From Salinicola sp. (GTDB lineage Bacteria > Pseudomonadota > Gammaproteobacteria > Pseudomonadales > Halomonadaceae): DNA of 64,000 bases. Numbering within the stretch: the stretch's first letter is position 1; each line of letters starts with the position of its first letter. The position numbers and the translations under genes are program-made. The stretch spans positions 1-64,000 of the forward strand of contig NZNW01000148.1 of assembly GCA_002695065.1 (NCBI GenBank). The letters are read 5' to 3'. The notes beneath the pieces are model-generated. The model was given only the letters and a program-made list of their open reading frames with translations, had not been told where the DNA came from and ran no database searches. Shown one piece after another: positions 21,488-31,240 of this stretch.

Positions 21488-21824
21488 GTCGTCTCCAATG
21501 AACGATTGAGCGGACAAGCCTGTCGGTAACGAGACAAGCGAGCGGTGATTCAGGATAATGGCGCCGGGTGGAGGTGCGCGGCAATGGCGGTGAGCGCCGG
21601 GATCGACACCGCGAACGTTTTCGAGCGGCCCGAACCCATCGCCGCCGACGAATGTCCCATCGATTGGCCAGTTTACGCAAAGCCGAAGCGCGTTGCACAA
21701 GCCGTATCGGCGGTTCGTATCGTCGGGGGCGTGACGGCAGACTTACCGGCGGCAGGTGCGATGGCCGGGATCGTCCGGTCCGAGCGCTGGGTCGGGCTGC
21801 GGCAGGAAGCCAAATCAGGAGTCG
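21488..21824. promoter_or_regulatory. Divergent pepA / lptF promoter region
   Basis: 337 bp with no gene. It must carry the promoters of pepA (leftward) and lptFG (rightward). I see no confident -35/-10 pair or operator. Confidence 0.5.
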
Positions 21825-22907
21825 ATGTTGATTGTATCCCGTTATTTGACACGCGAGATTCTGCTGACCATGTCGGCGGTGGCCGGCGTGCTGCTGCTGG
21901 TGATCATGGGCAGTCGCTTCATTCGCTACTTCACCGACGCGGCCCAGGGCGAACTGCCACTCAGTGCGCTGGGCACGCTGATGCTCTTCCACATGCCCAG
22001 CTTCCTCGAGCTGGTGCTGCCGCTGTCGTTCTTCCTCGCGATTCTGCTCGCCTACGGCCAGCTCTACCTGAACAGCGAGATCACCGTGCTGGTCGCCTGC
22101 GGCATCAGCCCCAACCGGCTGTTGCAGGTCACGCTGCTGCCGGCGGCGCTGATCGCGGTGCTGGTCGGGCTTTGCAGCCTGTGGCTGACACCGGCGGGCG
22201 CCGCCCACAACGAGCGTCTGATCGACGAGCAGCAGAGTCAGCTCGATTTCTCGCTGCTGACACCCGGTCGATTCCAGGATTTCGGCAACGACCGCACCGC
22301 CTACACCCAGTCCCTCAGTGATGACCGGTCGCGCATGCAGAACGTCTTCATCAGCGAGCGCCAGACCGGCGGCAACGGGTCGCCGCAGCAGGTGGTGACG
22401 CGGGCCGAGGGCGGCTACCAGACCACCGACCCGGATACCGGCAGCCGCTACCTGGTACTCGAGAACGGCCAGCGCTACAGCGTCGAGCCCGGCAGCCCGG
22501 TCGCGGAGAAACTGGAGTTCGGTAGCTATGGCGTTCGCCTGGCGACCGACGACACCGGCGAGGTCGACGTCGACAGCGAGCTGATGAGCACGCCGGAACT
22601 GATCGCCGACGGCGACGACGAGTCGATGGCGCAGCTGCAGTGGCGCCTCTCGATGCCGTTGATGATTCCCATCCTGACCCTGCTGGCACTGCCGCTGTCG
22701 CGGGTCAATCCGCGCCAGGGACGCTTCGCCAAGCTGCTGCCGGCGATCTTCCTGCATATCAGCTATCTCAGCCTGCTGCTGGCGGCCCAGGACGCGATCG
22801 CCCGGGGCGGCCTGCCGTCCGGCATCGGCATGTGGCCGATCCACCTGGTCTACCTGACGCTGGGGCTGTTCCTGATCCGTCGCGACCAGACGCGGGGAGG
22901 CCGCTGA
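21825..22907 (+). CDS. lptF: LPS export permease LptF
   Basis: One of the two membrane subunits of the LptB2FG ABC transporter that extracts lipopolysaccharide from the inner membrane and hands it to LptC. 360 aa, with three helices at each end and a periplasmic beta-jellyroll (about 130-270). MLIVSRYLTREILLT at the N-terminus is typical. The ATG at 21825 gives this start. The stop overlaps the lptG start by one base (TGATG), so the two are translationally coupled. Confidence 0.93.
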   Translation: MLIVSRYLTREILLTMSAVAGVLLLVIMGSRFIRYFTDAAQGELPLSALGTLMLFHMPSFLELVLPLSFFLAILLAYGQLYLNSEITVLVACGISPNRLLQVTLLPAALIAVLVGLCSLWLTPAGAAHNERLIDEQQSQLDFSLLTPGRFQDFGNDRTAYTQSLSDDRSRMQNVFISERQTGGNGSPQQVVTRAEGGYQTTDPDTGSRYLVLENGQRYSVEPGSPVAEKLEFGSYGVRLATDDTGEVDVDSELMSTPELIADGDDESMAQLQWRLSMPLMIPILTLLALPLSRVNPRQGRFAKLLPAIFLHISYLSLLLAAQDAIARGGLPSGIGMWPIHLVYLTLGLFLIRRDQTRGGR

Positions 22908-23971
22908 TGTTGATCGATCGTCTCGACCGTTACATCGCCCGCAACGTGCTCGGCGCGATGCTGGTGGTTCAGGTCATGGTGCTGGGCCTGGACCTGGTGA
23001 TCTCCTACATCAACGACCTGGGAGACGTCTCGGGCGGCTACACCGCCCTGGACGTGCTGCTCTATCTGATCATGCGGCTGCCCTGGCGCTTCTACGAATA
23101 CGCCCCTGTCGCGGTGCTGATCGGCGCGCTGGTCGGCCTCGGCGGCATGGCTTCCAACAACGAACTGACGGTGATGCGCGCCTCGGGCCGTTCGCTGGGC
23201 CGTATTCTGCTGGGCGTGCTCAAGCCCCTGGTGCTGGTGATCCTGATCACCATGGCGATAGGCGAGTTCGTCAGCCCGGCGACGGAGCAGCACGCCGAGG
23301 CGTGGCGGCTGGAGCAGTCGGAAGGCTCGGAAGCCGTGCTCTCGCACCGTGGCGGCTGGCAGCGCGAGGGGGACGACTTCTATCGCTTCGGTACCATTCG
23401 TGCCGACGATACCCTGATCAACTTCACCCGGTACCACTTCGATGGGCAACGGCTGGTCGATGCCACCCAGGCTGCGCGAGCGGTTTGGGATGGCGACGCC
23501 TGGACGCTGGAAGATGTCAGGATCACCCATTTCGAAGAGGGCGCGACTCGCGCCGAGACGCTGCCCAGCGAGAGCTGGGACACGGCGCTGACCCCGGCGC
23601 AGTTGACCCGACTGCTGCGCCCGCTGGACAGCCAGCCCATCACCAGTCTCTGGCGCTATGCCGACTATCTGCGAGCGCAGGGGCAGGAGGCCACGCAGCC
23701 GCTGCTCTACTTCTGGCAGAAGAGCCTGCTGCCGGTGACGCTGGCCGGACTGGTGCTGCTGGCGGCCTCGTTCGTGTTCGGCCCGCTGCGCAGCGTGGCC
23801 GCGGGGACACGTATCTTCTACGGCGTGATCGTCGGCCTGACCTTCAAGTACCTGCAGGACCTGCTGGCGCCGGCGTCGGTGCTGTTCGGCTTCTCGCCCT
23901 CGCTGGCGGTGGTGGTGCCGACGGCGGCCTGTTATCTACTCGGTTTTTGGCTGCTGCGCCGTACCGGCTGA
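22907..23971 (+). CDS. lptG: LPS export permease LptG
   Basis: Second transmembrane subunit of LptB2FG, 354 aa, same topology as LptF: MLIDRLDRYIARNVLGAM, a first helix pair, a periplasmic domain, then LLPVTLAGLVLLAASFVFGPLR and C-terminal helices. It functions with LptF and the ATPase LptB, which is not in this window. An intrinsic terminator follows. Confidence 0.93.
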   Translation: MLIDRLDRYIARNVLGAMLVVQVMVLGLDLVISYINDLGDVSGGYTALDVLLYLIMRLPWRFYEYAPVAVLIGALVGLGGMASNNELTVMRASGRSLGRILLGVLKPLVLVILITMAIGEFVSPATEQHAEAWRLEQSEGSEAVLSHRGGWQREGDDFYRFGTIRADDTLINFTRYHFDGQRLVDATQAARAVWDGDAWTLEDVRITHFEEGATRAETLPSESWDTALTPAQLTRLLRPLDSQPITSLWRYADYLRAQGQEATQPLLYFWQKSLLPVTLAGLVLLAASFVFGPLRSVAAGTRIFYGVIVGLTFKYLQDLLAPASVLFGFSPSLAVVVPTAACYLLGFWLLRRTG

Positions 23972-24022
23972 GAATCAGATCGTGGACAGGTTCTGACAGA
24001 CATCACAAAAGTGGATCACCGA

Positions 24023-24054
24023 GACGCCGCGACCCGAAAGGGCGCGGCGTTCTT
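24023..24054 (+). terminator. Rho-independent terminator of lptFG
   Basis: An 8-bp GC stem (24024-24031 with 24043-24050) is followed by TTCTT. Confidence 0.7.
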
Positions 24055-24216
24055 GCGTTCGGGGAGGGGGAGGGGAGGAGCAATCGACAGCGACGGCGGG
24101 TTCAATGGCACGGGGAAAAGCGTGGCTGGCGAGCGTTGGCGGCGGCATCAGGTTGCGTTAAGCCGGCCTCCACTAACGTCAGGCGAGATGATTTCGATTA
24201 CGGGTTGAAATTGCCT

Positions 24217-24240
24217 ATGCGAATCATTTACATTTGCTAT
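24217..24240. promoter_or_regulatory. Fur-box-like site upstream of bfd
   Basis: GCGAATCATTTACATTTGC (24219-24237) is a near-palindrome of the AAT-rich type bound by Fur and lies 27 bp before the bfd start. In Pseudomonas, bfd is iron-repressed through Fur, so the position is sensible. Confidence 0.6.
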
Positions 24241-24263
24241 CACGTTACCAGTGAGGTTTGGCC

Positions 24264-24467
24264 GTGTACGTCTGTCTTTGTGTTGGGGTCACTGACCGCG
24301 ATATCGAAAATGCCGTCTCGAGTGGCGCCCGCAGCTGGCGTGAAGTTCGCGAGGCCACCGGTTGCGCCGGCCAGTGCGGCAAGTGCGCCTGCACCGGCAA
24401 GAGCGTCATGCGCGAAGCGATCAGCCAGGAAATGGCGATGGATCCGGACCTCGCCTACGCGGTCTGA
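24264..24467 (+). CDS. bfd: Bacterioferritin-associated ferredoxin
   Basis: [2Fe-2S] protein of 67 aa that delivers electrons to bacterioferritin to release stored iron. The four cluster cysteines are visible: CLC at the N-terminus (MYVCLCVGV) and CGQCGKC-type GCAGQCGKCAC. GTG start at 24264, with GAGG seven bases upstream; a TTG six bases earlier lacks spacing. It precedes bfr on the same strand. Confidence 0.92.
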   Translation: MYVCLCVGVTDRDIENAVSSGARSWREVREATGCAGQCGKCACTGKSVMREAISQEMAMDPDLAYAV

Positions 24468-24769
24468 CCGCGCTTGCCCCCTCCCGCGGCCACGGCTTCT
24501 ACTTGATTTCGAACCGATTTCCGCCTTCGCGTCGTGACGGCGACCGCCCTGCGATAGCGCGAGTCGTTATCAGCCGCGTTTCCATCTGCCAACGGCTTGC
24601 AGATGAGATATTGTCGTAACCTACTGTAATGGTTGTAATTTCTGGATCGCATGGGTGATACTGCGATCACTGGATCGATGCTGCCCGGCCGGGTGGTGCC
24701 GATCCGATGGGAGTGCGTGGCCACAACGTGCCTCCCCATCGCCAGAGACACCATGAGGAGAACACGACA
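24468..24769. other. Gap between bfd and bfr
   Basis: 302 bp without a gene. Probably carries a bfr promoter; no confident operator or hairpin was found. Confidence 0.5.
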
Positions 24770-25252
24770 ATGAAAGGCGACGCCAAGGTCATCACCTATC
24801 TCAACACCGTGCTCGGCAACGAGCTGGTCGCGATCAACCAGTACTTCCTGCACAGCAAGATGTACAAGGACTGGGGGCTCAGCGTGCTGGCCAAGTGGGA
24901 GTACGAAGAGTCCATCGAAGAGATGCAGCATGCCGACAAGCTGATCGAGCGCATCCTGTTCCTGGAAGGCATTCCCAACCTGCAGGACCTGGGCAAGCTC
25001 AATATCGGCGAGAACTGCCAGGAGATGCTCGAGAGCGATCTCAAGATCGAGCACAAGGCCCGCGCCGACCTGCAGGAAGCGATTCCCTACTGCGAATCCG
25101 TTCGCGATTACGTCAGCCGCGACCTGTTCATCAAGATTCTCGACGACGAAGAAGAGCACATCGACAAGCTCGAGGCGGAGCTGGGCCTGATCGACAAGGT
25201 TGGCATCCAGAACTATCTGCAGAAGCACATGTTCACGACCGACAAGGAGTGA
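24770..25252 (+). CDS. bfr: Bacterioferritin
   Basis: Heme-containing iron-storage protein of 160 aa forming a 24-subunit shell. The start [26 protein letters not shown] is nearly that of E. coli Bfr. E18, E51 and H54 of the diiron ferroxidase centre and the heme-ligand M52 are in [11 protein letters not shown], and the later YVSRD and DDEEEHID carry the second diiron ligands. ATG at 24770 with GAGGAG upstream. A hairpin terminator ends the unit. Confidence 0.96.
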   Translation: MKGDAKVITYLNTVLGNELVAINQYFLHSKMYKDWGLSVLAKWEYEESIEEMQHADKLIERILFLEGIPNLQDLGKLNIGENCQEMLESDLKIEHKARADLQEAIPYCESVRDYVSRDLFIKILDDEEEHIDKLEAELGLIDKVGIQNYLQKHMFTTDKE

Positions 25253-25288
25253 GGCGCTGCGCCTGACCAGGCGCACGCTTCAACCAAA

Positions 25289-25327
25289 AGCCCCGATGTC
25301 AGCTCGAGCTGACACCGGGGCTTTTTT
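25289..25327 (+). terminator. Rho-independent terminator of bfr
   Basis: A long stem (25289-25304 with 25307-25322, one unpaired base on each side) runs into six T residues. It lies between bfr and the convergent purK. Confidence 0.9.
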
Positions 25328-25346
25328 CGTGAGGTCCGGGCGACGC

Positions 25347-26438
25347 TCAGCCGAGATCGTTGACCAGTAGCGCCTCGACCGCCTCGACGCGCGTCTTCAG
25401 CGTCTCGTCGTCTTCGGCGAGAATCGTGACATGGCCGATCTTGCGGCCCGGCCGGGGTGCCTTGCCGTAGTCGTGCCAGCGGGTGCCGGGCAGGGCGAGC
25501 ACGGCGTCGCGCTCGGGGAAGGCGCCGATCAAGTTGAGCATCGCGCACGGTGCCAGGCGCTCGGTCTCGCCCAGCGGCAGGCCGGCGACGGCGCGGACGT
25601 GATTCTCGAACTGGCTGATCACCGCGCCCTCGATGCTCCAGTGGCCGGAGTTGTGGACCCGGGGGGCGATCTCGTTGGCGAGCAGCCCGGCGGCGGTGAC
25701 GAAGAACTCGAACGCCATCACCCCGACATAATCGAGTTCGTTCATGACCCGGCTGGCGTAATCCTCCGCTTGCGCCTGCAGCGGATGCGCGACCTGCGGC
25801 ACCGAACGGTGCAGGATGCCCTGGCGATGCTCGTTGCGCACCACCGGCCAGTGGCGGATCTCGCCGTCGCGGCCGCGCACGGCAATCACCGAGATCTCGT
25901 GGTCGAAATCGATGAACCCCTCGAGGATCAACGGCACGCCGCCCAGCTCCTCGAAGGTGCCGGCGACGTCTTCCGATTCGCGCAGCACCTTCTGGCCCTT
26001 GCCGTCGTAGCCCATGGTCCGGGTCTTGATCACCACCGGCAGGCCGATCTCGGCCACCGCGGTATCGAGGTCGGCCTGGCTATCGATCCGGGCAATGGGC
26101 GGTACGTCGATATCCAGCGAGCGGAACAGCGACTTCTCGAGCCAGCGATCCCGCGCCGTGGCCAGCGCCGAGGCGGGCGGATAGGCCGGGCGGCGTTCGG
26201 CCAGCCGCTCGACCGCCTCGGCCGGCACGTTCTCGAATTCGAAGGTGATGGCGTCACAGGTGGCGGTCAGCGTGTTCAACGCCTCCGGGTCCTGCCAGTC
26301 GGCCTGCAGGTGCTGGCCGTGGACGGCCGCACACGGCTCGCTGCCGGGATCGAGGAAGGTGAAGCGAATATCCAGTGGCGCGCCCGCCTGGGCGAGCATG
26401 CGGCCGAGCTGGCCGCCGCCGACGATGCCGATTCTCAT
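25347..26438 (-). CDS. purK: N5-carboxyaminoimidazole ribonucleotide synthase
   Basis: ATP-grasp enzyme (363 aa) of de novo purine synthesis that makes N5-CAIR from AIR, ATP and bicarbonate. [17 protein letters not shown] opens the protein; the ATP-grasp signatures ([41 protein letters not shown]) are complete. Its ATG overlaps the purE stop (ATGA), so purE-purK is a coupled operon. Confidence 0.96.
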   Translation of the reverse strand: MRIGIVGGGQLGRMLAQAGAPLDIRFTFLDPGSEPCAAVHGQHLQADWQDPEALNTLTATCDAITFEFENVPAEAVERLAERRPAYPPASALATARDRWLEKSLFRSLDIDVPPIARIDSQADLDTAVAEIGLPVVIKTRTMGYDGKGQKVLRESEDVAGTFEELGGVPLILEGFIDFDHEISVIAVRGRDGEIRHWPVVRNEHRQGILHRSVPQVAHPLQAQAEDYASRVMNELDYVGVMAFEFFVTAAGLLANEIAPRVHNSGHWSIEGAVISQFENHVRAVAGLPLGETERLAPCAMLNLIGAFPERDAVLALPGTRWHDYGKAPRPGRKIGHVTILAEDDETLKTRVEAVEALLVNDLG

Positions 26439-26941
26439 GAGGGCTCCTGATCTGCGGGTCGAGGATCGGGGTTGTCGAGCACCTGCTGCGTCTGTTCGGC
26501 GCGGAACGCTTCCAGCGCCTCGCGGATGCGCTCGTCGTGGTTGGCCAGCATGGCGGCGGCGAGCAGGGCGGCGTTGATCGCCCCGGCGCGGCCGATCGCC
26601 AGCGTCGCGGTGGGAATGCCGGCCGGCATCTGGACGATGGAGAGCAGCGAATCGACCCCGGAGAGCGTGCTCGACTTCACCGGCACGCCCAGCACCGGCA
26701 GCCGCGTCTTGGCGGCGCACATGCCGGGCAGGTGGGCCGCGCCGCCGGCGCCGGCGATGATCACTTCCAGGCCCCGGTCGGCAGCGGTCTCGGCGTATTC
26801 GAACAGCAGGTCCGGCGTGCGGTGGGCGGAGACCACCTTGGTTTCATGCTCGATACCCAGCTTTTCCAGGGTCTCGACGGTATGGCAGAGAGTCGACCAG
26901 TCCGACTTCGAACCCATGATCACGCCGACGCGTACGCTCAT
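26435..26941 (-). CDS. purE: N5-CAIR mutase
   Basis: Class I PurE of 168 aa that rearranges N5-CAIR to CAIR. The signature [13 protein letters not shown] is near the N-terminus and AHRTPD and [11 protein letters not shown] are present. The start at 26941 gives [14 protein letters not shown]. It overlaps purK by four bases. Confidence 0.95.
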   Translation of the reverse strand: MSVRVGVIMGSKSDWSTLCHTVETLEKLGIEHETKVVSAHRTPDLLFEYAETAADRGLEVIIAGAGGAAHLPGMCAAKTRLPVLGVPVKSSTLSGVDSLLSIVQMPAGIPTATLAIGRAGAINAALLAAAMLANHDERIREALEAFRAEQTQQVLDNPDPRPADQEPS

Positions 26942-27100
26942 GCTTCCTCCCGTGGGAAATGATTCGCCGGCCCTTGTTGTGGATACCACCGTGTGGATTG
27001 TCGGGCCGTCGCTTGGAAAGCAGCGAATTGTACGGGAATACGGGAAATCGATCAGCCGTAAAATCGTTCATGCGGGAAACCGTAATCTTTCAAGCAGCGC

Positions 27101-27331
27101 TTAGCGGAACGCCTTCTCCAGCGCGAACCGTGCCACCGGTTCGTCGCTGACGCTGACCTGCTCGCAGAACATGGCGAGCGGGCGCACCCACAGCCCGTAG
27201 TCGCCGTAGAGCGCCCGGTAGACCACCAGCCACTCCTCGGTCTCGCTGTGCTGGGCGACATCGAGCACCTCGTAGAGCTGGCCCTTGTAGTGACGATAGA
27301 TGCCCGGTACCGGCTTGCGATGTTCACTCAT
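27101..27331 (-). CDS. DUF1653-family protein
   Basis: Short protein (76 aa), an uncharacterised bacterial family. It shows the family's hallmarks: PGIYRHYKGQLYEVLDVAQHSETEE, LVVYRALYGDYGLWVRPLAMF. No predicted catalytic residues. Its start overlaps the tcdA stop by eight bases, so it is cotranscribed with tcdA. Confidence 0.85.
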   Translation of the reverse strand: MSEHRKPVPGIYRHYKGQLYEVLDVAQHSETEEWLVVYRALYGDYGLWVRPLAMFCEQVSVSDEPVARFALEKAFR

Positions 27332-28256
27332 GGGGGGTCTCCTGGGTGTCGACTGACGGTTCTGCCGATGCACGGTGCGTCTCGGCCGCCGCTGGCGTCT
27401 TCGGGGGTTCGGCCGAGCCCGCGGCCCTGGCGGCAAGCCGGGTCAGTACGCGTCCGGCCGCCACGAAGCCGAAGGTGCCGGTGACCACGCTCACCGCGCC
27501 GAAGCCGGCGGCGCAGTCGAGGCGCGTGGCCTGGCCCGGAGCCGGCTTCTGCAGGCAGACTTCGCCATCCTCGCCGGGGTAGACCAACTGCTCGTCGGAA
27601 TAGACGCACTCGACGCCGAAGCGGCGCTTGGGATTGCGCGAAAAGCCGAAATCCCGGCGCAGCTTCGAGCGCACCTTGGCCAGCAGCGGATCGTGTTCGG
27701 TGCGGGTGAGATCCGCCACCTGCACGCGGGTCGGATCGCTCTGGCCGCCGGCGCCGCCGGTCACGGTGATCGGCAGCTTGCGACGGTGGCAGTAGTGGAT
27801 CAGCGCCGCCTTGGCGCCGACGTGATCGATGGCGTCGATCACGTGATCGGCATCAATCGGAATCCGCTCGGCGAGGTTGGTCGGGGTGATGAAGGCGGCA
27901 TCGGCGTGGATCTCGATGCCCGGCCAGATCGCGCGGCAGCGCTCGGCCAGCACCTCGACCTTGGGCTTGCCGATCTGGCCGTCCAGGGCGTGAAGCTGGC
28001 GGTTGACGTTGGAGACACAGACATCGTCCAGGTCGATCAGGGTCAGCCTGCCGATGCCGGAGCGCGCCAGCGCCTCGGCACTCCAGCTACCGACGCCGCC
28101 CACGCCGATCACGACCACATGCGCGCGCCGGAAGGCGTCGGCCGCACGGGTGCCGTAGAGACGCCGAATGCCGCCGAAGCGGAAGTCGTAGTCGTCACGC
28201 TCGCCGTCGTTGGCGGGTTCGGGGGCGTCGTTGAGAGTCTTGGCGTCGTCGCTCAT
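27324..28256 (-). CDS. tcdA: tRNA t6A37 cyclase TcdA
   Basis: E1/MoeB-like adenylating enzyme of 310 aa that dehydrates t6A37 to cyclic ct6A in tRNAs reading ANN codons. The nucleotide loop VVIGVGGVGSWSAEALARSG, the LTLIDLDDVCVSNVNRQ motif and DAIDHVGAK are clear. The C-terminus (about 270-310) is a longer tail than in E. coli (268 aa). It starts with ATG at 28256. In E. coli the partner is CsdE/CsdA; none is nearby here. Confidence 0.9.
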   Translation of the reverse strand: MSDDAKTLNDAPEPANDGERDDYDFRFGGIRRLYGTRAADAFRRAHVVVIGVGGVGSWSAEALARSGIGRLTLIDLDDVCVSNVNRQLHALDGQIGKPKVEVLAERCRAIWPGIEIHADAAFITPTNLAERIPIDADHVIDAIDHVGAKAALIHYCHRRKLPITVTGGAGGQSDPTRVQVADLTRTEHDPLLAKVRSKLRRDFGFSRNPKRRFGVECVYSDEQLVYPGEDGEVCLQKPAPGQATRLDCAAGFGAVSVVTGTFGFVAAGRVLTRLAARAAGSAEPPKTPAAAETHRASAEPSVDTQETPHE

Positions 28257-28266
28257 GGGGTCTCGA

Positions 28267-29085
28267 TCATGAAAGGGCATCGCTCGGTTCGGCCGGTGTC
28301 GTGCTCGCATCGGGCATCTGCCATCGGGCGCCGTGTCGCGTCAGGTGCGCCTGCCAGCCGAACCGGATGAGCAGGGCGGAGAAATGGTCGTCGGGGGCCG
28401 CCTCCAGCGTCAGCCGGCGCTCCTCGAACGGATGTGTCAGCGTCAATTGTACGGCGGACAACAGCAGATGCGGGCAATCCAGGTGATCGCGGAAGTAGCG
28501 GTTGTGAATGCCCTTGCCGTGCTTGGCGTCATTGATGATCGGATGGCCGCAGCGGGCCAGATGGCGACGGATCTGGTGGCGCCGGCCCGTTTCCGGCCGC
28601 GCTTCCATCAGCGAGTAGCGCGACTGCGGATAGCGGTCCACCGCCACCGGGAGCTCCGCCGTCGCCAGTCGCCGAAAATGGGTCAGCGCCGCCTGCTCGG
28701 GCATCTCCGCCTTGGGTCGAAGGCCGTCCTCCTCGCGCAGCGAGGCATCGACGCTGATCGCTTCCGGCCCCCAGCCGCGTACCACGGCCAGGTAGCGCTT
28801 GGTCACGCGCTGCTCGGTGAAGGTGCGCGTCAACGCCGCGGCCGCTTCGCTGTCCAGCGCGAACAGCAGCACGCCGCCGGTGGGGCGGTCCAGCCGGTGG
28901 ACCGGATAGACGTGCTGACCGATCTGATCGCGCAGCGTCTGCATCACGAAGCGGGTTTCGCCGCGGGCCAGCGCCGTGCGATGCACCAGCATCCCGGGCG
29001 GTTTGGCCACGGCGATCAGCCGCGCATCGCGGTAGATCACCGCCAGCGGCGCAGGGCGCGCGGTCGTGGCAGGCGTCGCGGTCAT
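28267..29085 (-). CDS. truC: tRNA pseudouridine(65) synthase TruC
   Basis: RluA-family pseudouridine synthase (272 aa) modifying U65 in tRNA. IYRDARLIAVAKPPGMLVHR and QIGQHVYPVHRLDRPTGGVLLFAL contain the HRLD motif with the catalytic aspartate. The order of motifs matches E. coli TruC rather than RluC/D. Start at 29085; an ATG 20 codons upstream (29145) is in frame and cannot be excluded. It runs into tcdA with a 10-bp gap. Confidence 0.88.
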   Translation of the reverse strand: MTATPATTARPAPLAVIYRDARLIAVAKPPGMLVHRTALARGETRFVMQTLRDQIGQHVYPVHRLDRPTGGVLLFALDSEAAAALTRTFTEQRVTKRYLAVVRGWGPEAISVDASLREEDGLRPKAEMPEQAALTHFRRLATAELPVAVDRYPQSRYSLMEARPETGRRHQIRRHLARCGHPIINDAKHGKGIHNRYFRDHLDCPHLLLSAVQLTLTHPFEERRLTLEAAPDDHFSALLIRFGWQAHLTRHGARWQMPDASTTPAEPSDALS

Positions 29086-29258
29086 GAGATGGGCTCGCAA
29101 AGCGGAACGGGTCGCTATTGTCGGGGCTGGGGCGGGGTATCTCAAGGGGCCTGTCGCGGGACCGAGGGTAGCGTGGCGTCTGTCGGCGACGGGTGTCCGC
29201 GGCGGCGGTGCATGCTAGCCTCGCTGAAGGTCCAGCTTGAAGGAAGGCGTATTGCGTC

Positions 29259-29987
29259 ATGAGTGATCACACCCAACCCCATCTGGTGGTGCTGACCGGC
29301 GCCGGCATCAGCGCCGAGAGCGGCCTCAGAACCTTTCGCGACGGCGACGGCCTGTGGGAAAACCATCGTGTCGAGGATGTGGCGACCCCCGAAGCCTGGG
29401 CGCGGGATCCGGAGACCGTGCTGCGCTTCTACGACGAGCGTCGCGAGCAGGCCCGCCGGGCACGCCCGAACGCCGCGCACCTGGCGCTGGCCGAGCTCGA
29501 GGCGGCGGGGTTTCGGGTCAGCGTGGTCACCCAGAATATCGACGACCTGCACGAGCGCGCCGGTTCCCGCCATGTGCTGCACCTGCACGGCGAGATCCGG
29601 CTGGCGCGATCGTCCGTCGATGCCGATCTGCGCTACCCGGTGGAAGAGGTCTCGGCCCGAGGTACCATCGCGATCGGCGATCTGTGCGACAAGGGCAGCC
29701 AGTTGCGCCCGGACGTGGTCTGGTTCGGCGAGGCCGTGCCGCGCTACGCGGAAGCCTGCGACATCGTCCTGGAGGCCGATGCCCTGCTGGTCGTCGGCAC
29801 GTCACTGGCGGTGATGCCGGCGGCACTGCTGCTGGAACAGGCGCCGCTGGAGGCGCCGTGCTGGCTGGTCGACCCCCACGCCCGCGACCTGGCGCCGCCC
29901 GGTGTCAGCCCCGTCGCGGAACCGGCCAGCCGGGGCGTGCCGGCGCTGGTGGCGCGGTGGCGCGAGCAGGGCGGTTTCGACGGCTGA
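29259..29987 (+). CDS. cobB: NAD-dependent protein deacylase CobB (sirtuin)
   Basis: Sirtuin of 242 aa removing acetyl or succinyl groups from lysines using NAD. The NAD-binding core is present: GAGISAESGLRTFRDGDGLW, TQNIDDLHERAG and the catalytic HGE in VLHLHGEIRLARSS. The zinc-ribbon insert has lost the usual CxxC pairs: only one Cys is seen near GDLCDKGSQLRPDVVWFGE, as in a known zinc-free subgroup of bacterial sirtuins. ATG start; divergent from truC. Confidence 0.88.
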   Translation: MSDHTQPHLVVLTGAGISAESGLRTFRDGDGLWENHRVEDVATPEAWARDPETVLRFYDERREQARRARPNAAHLALAELEAAGFRVSVVTQNIDDLHERAGSRHVLHLHGEIRLARSSVDADLRYPVEEVSARGTIAIGDLCDKGSQLRPDVVWFGEAVPRYAEACDIVLEADALLVVGTSLAVMPAALLLEQAPLEAPCWLVDPHARDLAPPGVSPVAEPASRGVPALVARWREQGGFDG

Positions 29988-30190
29988 AGGCCTCTCGGGC
30001 TTGCGGCCGGGGCGGGTATCCCCGGCGCCTGCCGCCTTTTGCCTATTTAGTCGCGGCTCGCGGTACGGCAGAATAGCGCGCCCGGCCGATATTGGAGCCG
30101 TGGCTTCTTTTCGTATCGATCCCGACAGAGCCGCTCGAGCGGCCCCGGCTTGCCCACCGGCGAGTCACACCATCGCTAGGACACATCATC

Positions 30191-31144
30191 ATGTTTGAAC
30201 GCATCAACCGGCTGTTCCCGGTCTGGGCCGTCTTGCTGGCCGTCATCGCCGCCTTCGAGCCGCAGCTGTTCGTCGGGCTGAAAGCGGATATCAAGACGCT
30301 GCTCGTGGTGATCATGTTCGCCATGGGGCTGACCCTGACCCGCGAGGACTTCGCCCGCGTGATCAAGGCGCCCAAGCCGATCGCCGTCGGCGTCATCCTG
30401 CAGTTCCTGATCATGCCGGTGGCAGCGCTGCTGGTGTCGCGCGTGCTGGGCCTGAGCCCGGAGCTCACCACCGGGATGATCCTGGTCGGCGCCACCGCCG
30501 GGGGCACCTCCTCCAACGTGATGACCTGGCTCGCCGGCGGCCACGTGGCGCTGTCGGTCTCGATGACCATGGTCTCCACCGTGATCTCGGTCGTCGCCAC
30601 GCCGTTCATCACCTGGCTGCTGGTCGGCCAGACCATCGACGTGCCGGTCCTGGGCATGCTGATGAGCATCGCGCAACTGGTCATCGCGCCGATTGCACTG
30701 GGGGTCATCGTCCACCACCTGCTGGGGGCACGGATCCGCAAGATCGAATCGGCCCTGGCGACGCTGGCCATGGCCGCCATCGTGCTGATCATCGCCATCG
30801 TGGTCGCGCTCAACGCCGGTAACCTGGCGACCCTGGGGCCGATCGTGGCGATCGCGGTCATCGCTCACAACAGCATCGGGCTTGCCGGCGGCTACTGGCT
30901 GAGCCGCGCGCTGGGCTTCGATATCCGCACCGCGCGCACCATCGCCTTCGAGGTGGGCCTGCAGAATTCCGGGCTGGCGGTCACCCTCGCCAATCAGTTC
31001 TTCACCGCCGGCGCCGCACTGCCGGGCGCGCTGTTCTCGGTCTGGCACAACGTCTCCGGCTCCGTGCTGGCGGGATACTGGAAACAGCGCGGCGTTCCCT
31101 CTCACGGCGAGACGTCGAAAGCGAGCGAGAGCACTGGTCGCTAA
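30191..31144 (+). CDS. panS: Bile acid:sodium symporter family transporter, PanS-like
   Basis: Membrane protein of 317 aa with about ten helices. It follows the pattern of Salmonella PanS, which takes up ketopantoate or pantoate: MFERINRLFPVWA, MFAMGLTLTREDFARV, GGTSSNVMTWLAGG and AFEVGLQNSGLAV, then LFSVWHNVSGSVLAGYW. ATG at 30191. The substrate here is inferred by similarity and could differ, since BASS carriers are broad. Confidence 0.8.
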   Translation: MFERINRLFPVWAVLLAVIAAFEPQLFVGLKADIKTLLVVIMFAMGLTLTREDFARVIKAPKPIAVGVILQFLIMPVAALLVSRVLGLSPELTTGMILVGATAGGTSSNVMTWLAGGHVALSVSMTMVSTVISVVATPFITWLLVGQTIDVPVLGMLMSIAQLVIAPIALGVIVHHLLGARIRKIESALATLAMAAIVLIIAIVVALNAGNLATLGPIVAIAVIAHNSIGLAGGYWLSRALGFDIRTARTIAFEVGLQNSGLAVTLANQFFTAGAALPGALFSVWHNVSGSVLAGYWKQRGVPSHGETSKASESTGR

Positions 31145-31240
31145 GGCAATTGATACAGATCTTTCCTCGATTGCGGGTCCGAGACAGCGGGGCGAGGTGG
31201 TAGAATGCGCGCCCCGCTGTAGTGCAGAGACTGCCGAGCC

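Noticed and set aside
31187-31218. Hairpin before the DTW gene
   Set aside because: Not followed by T residues and overlapping a likely -10 (TAGAAT), so not called a terminator.
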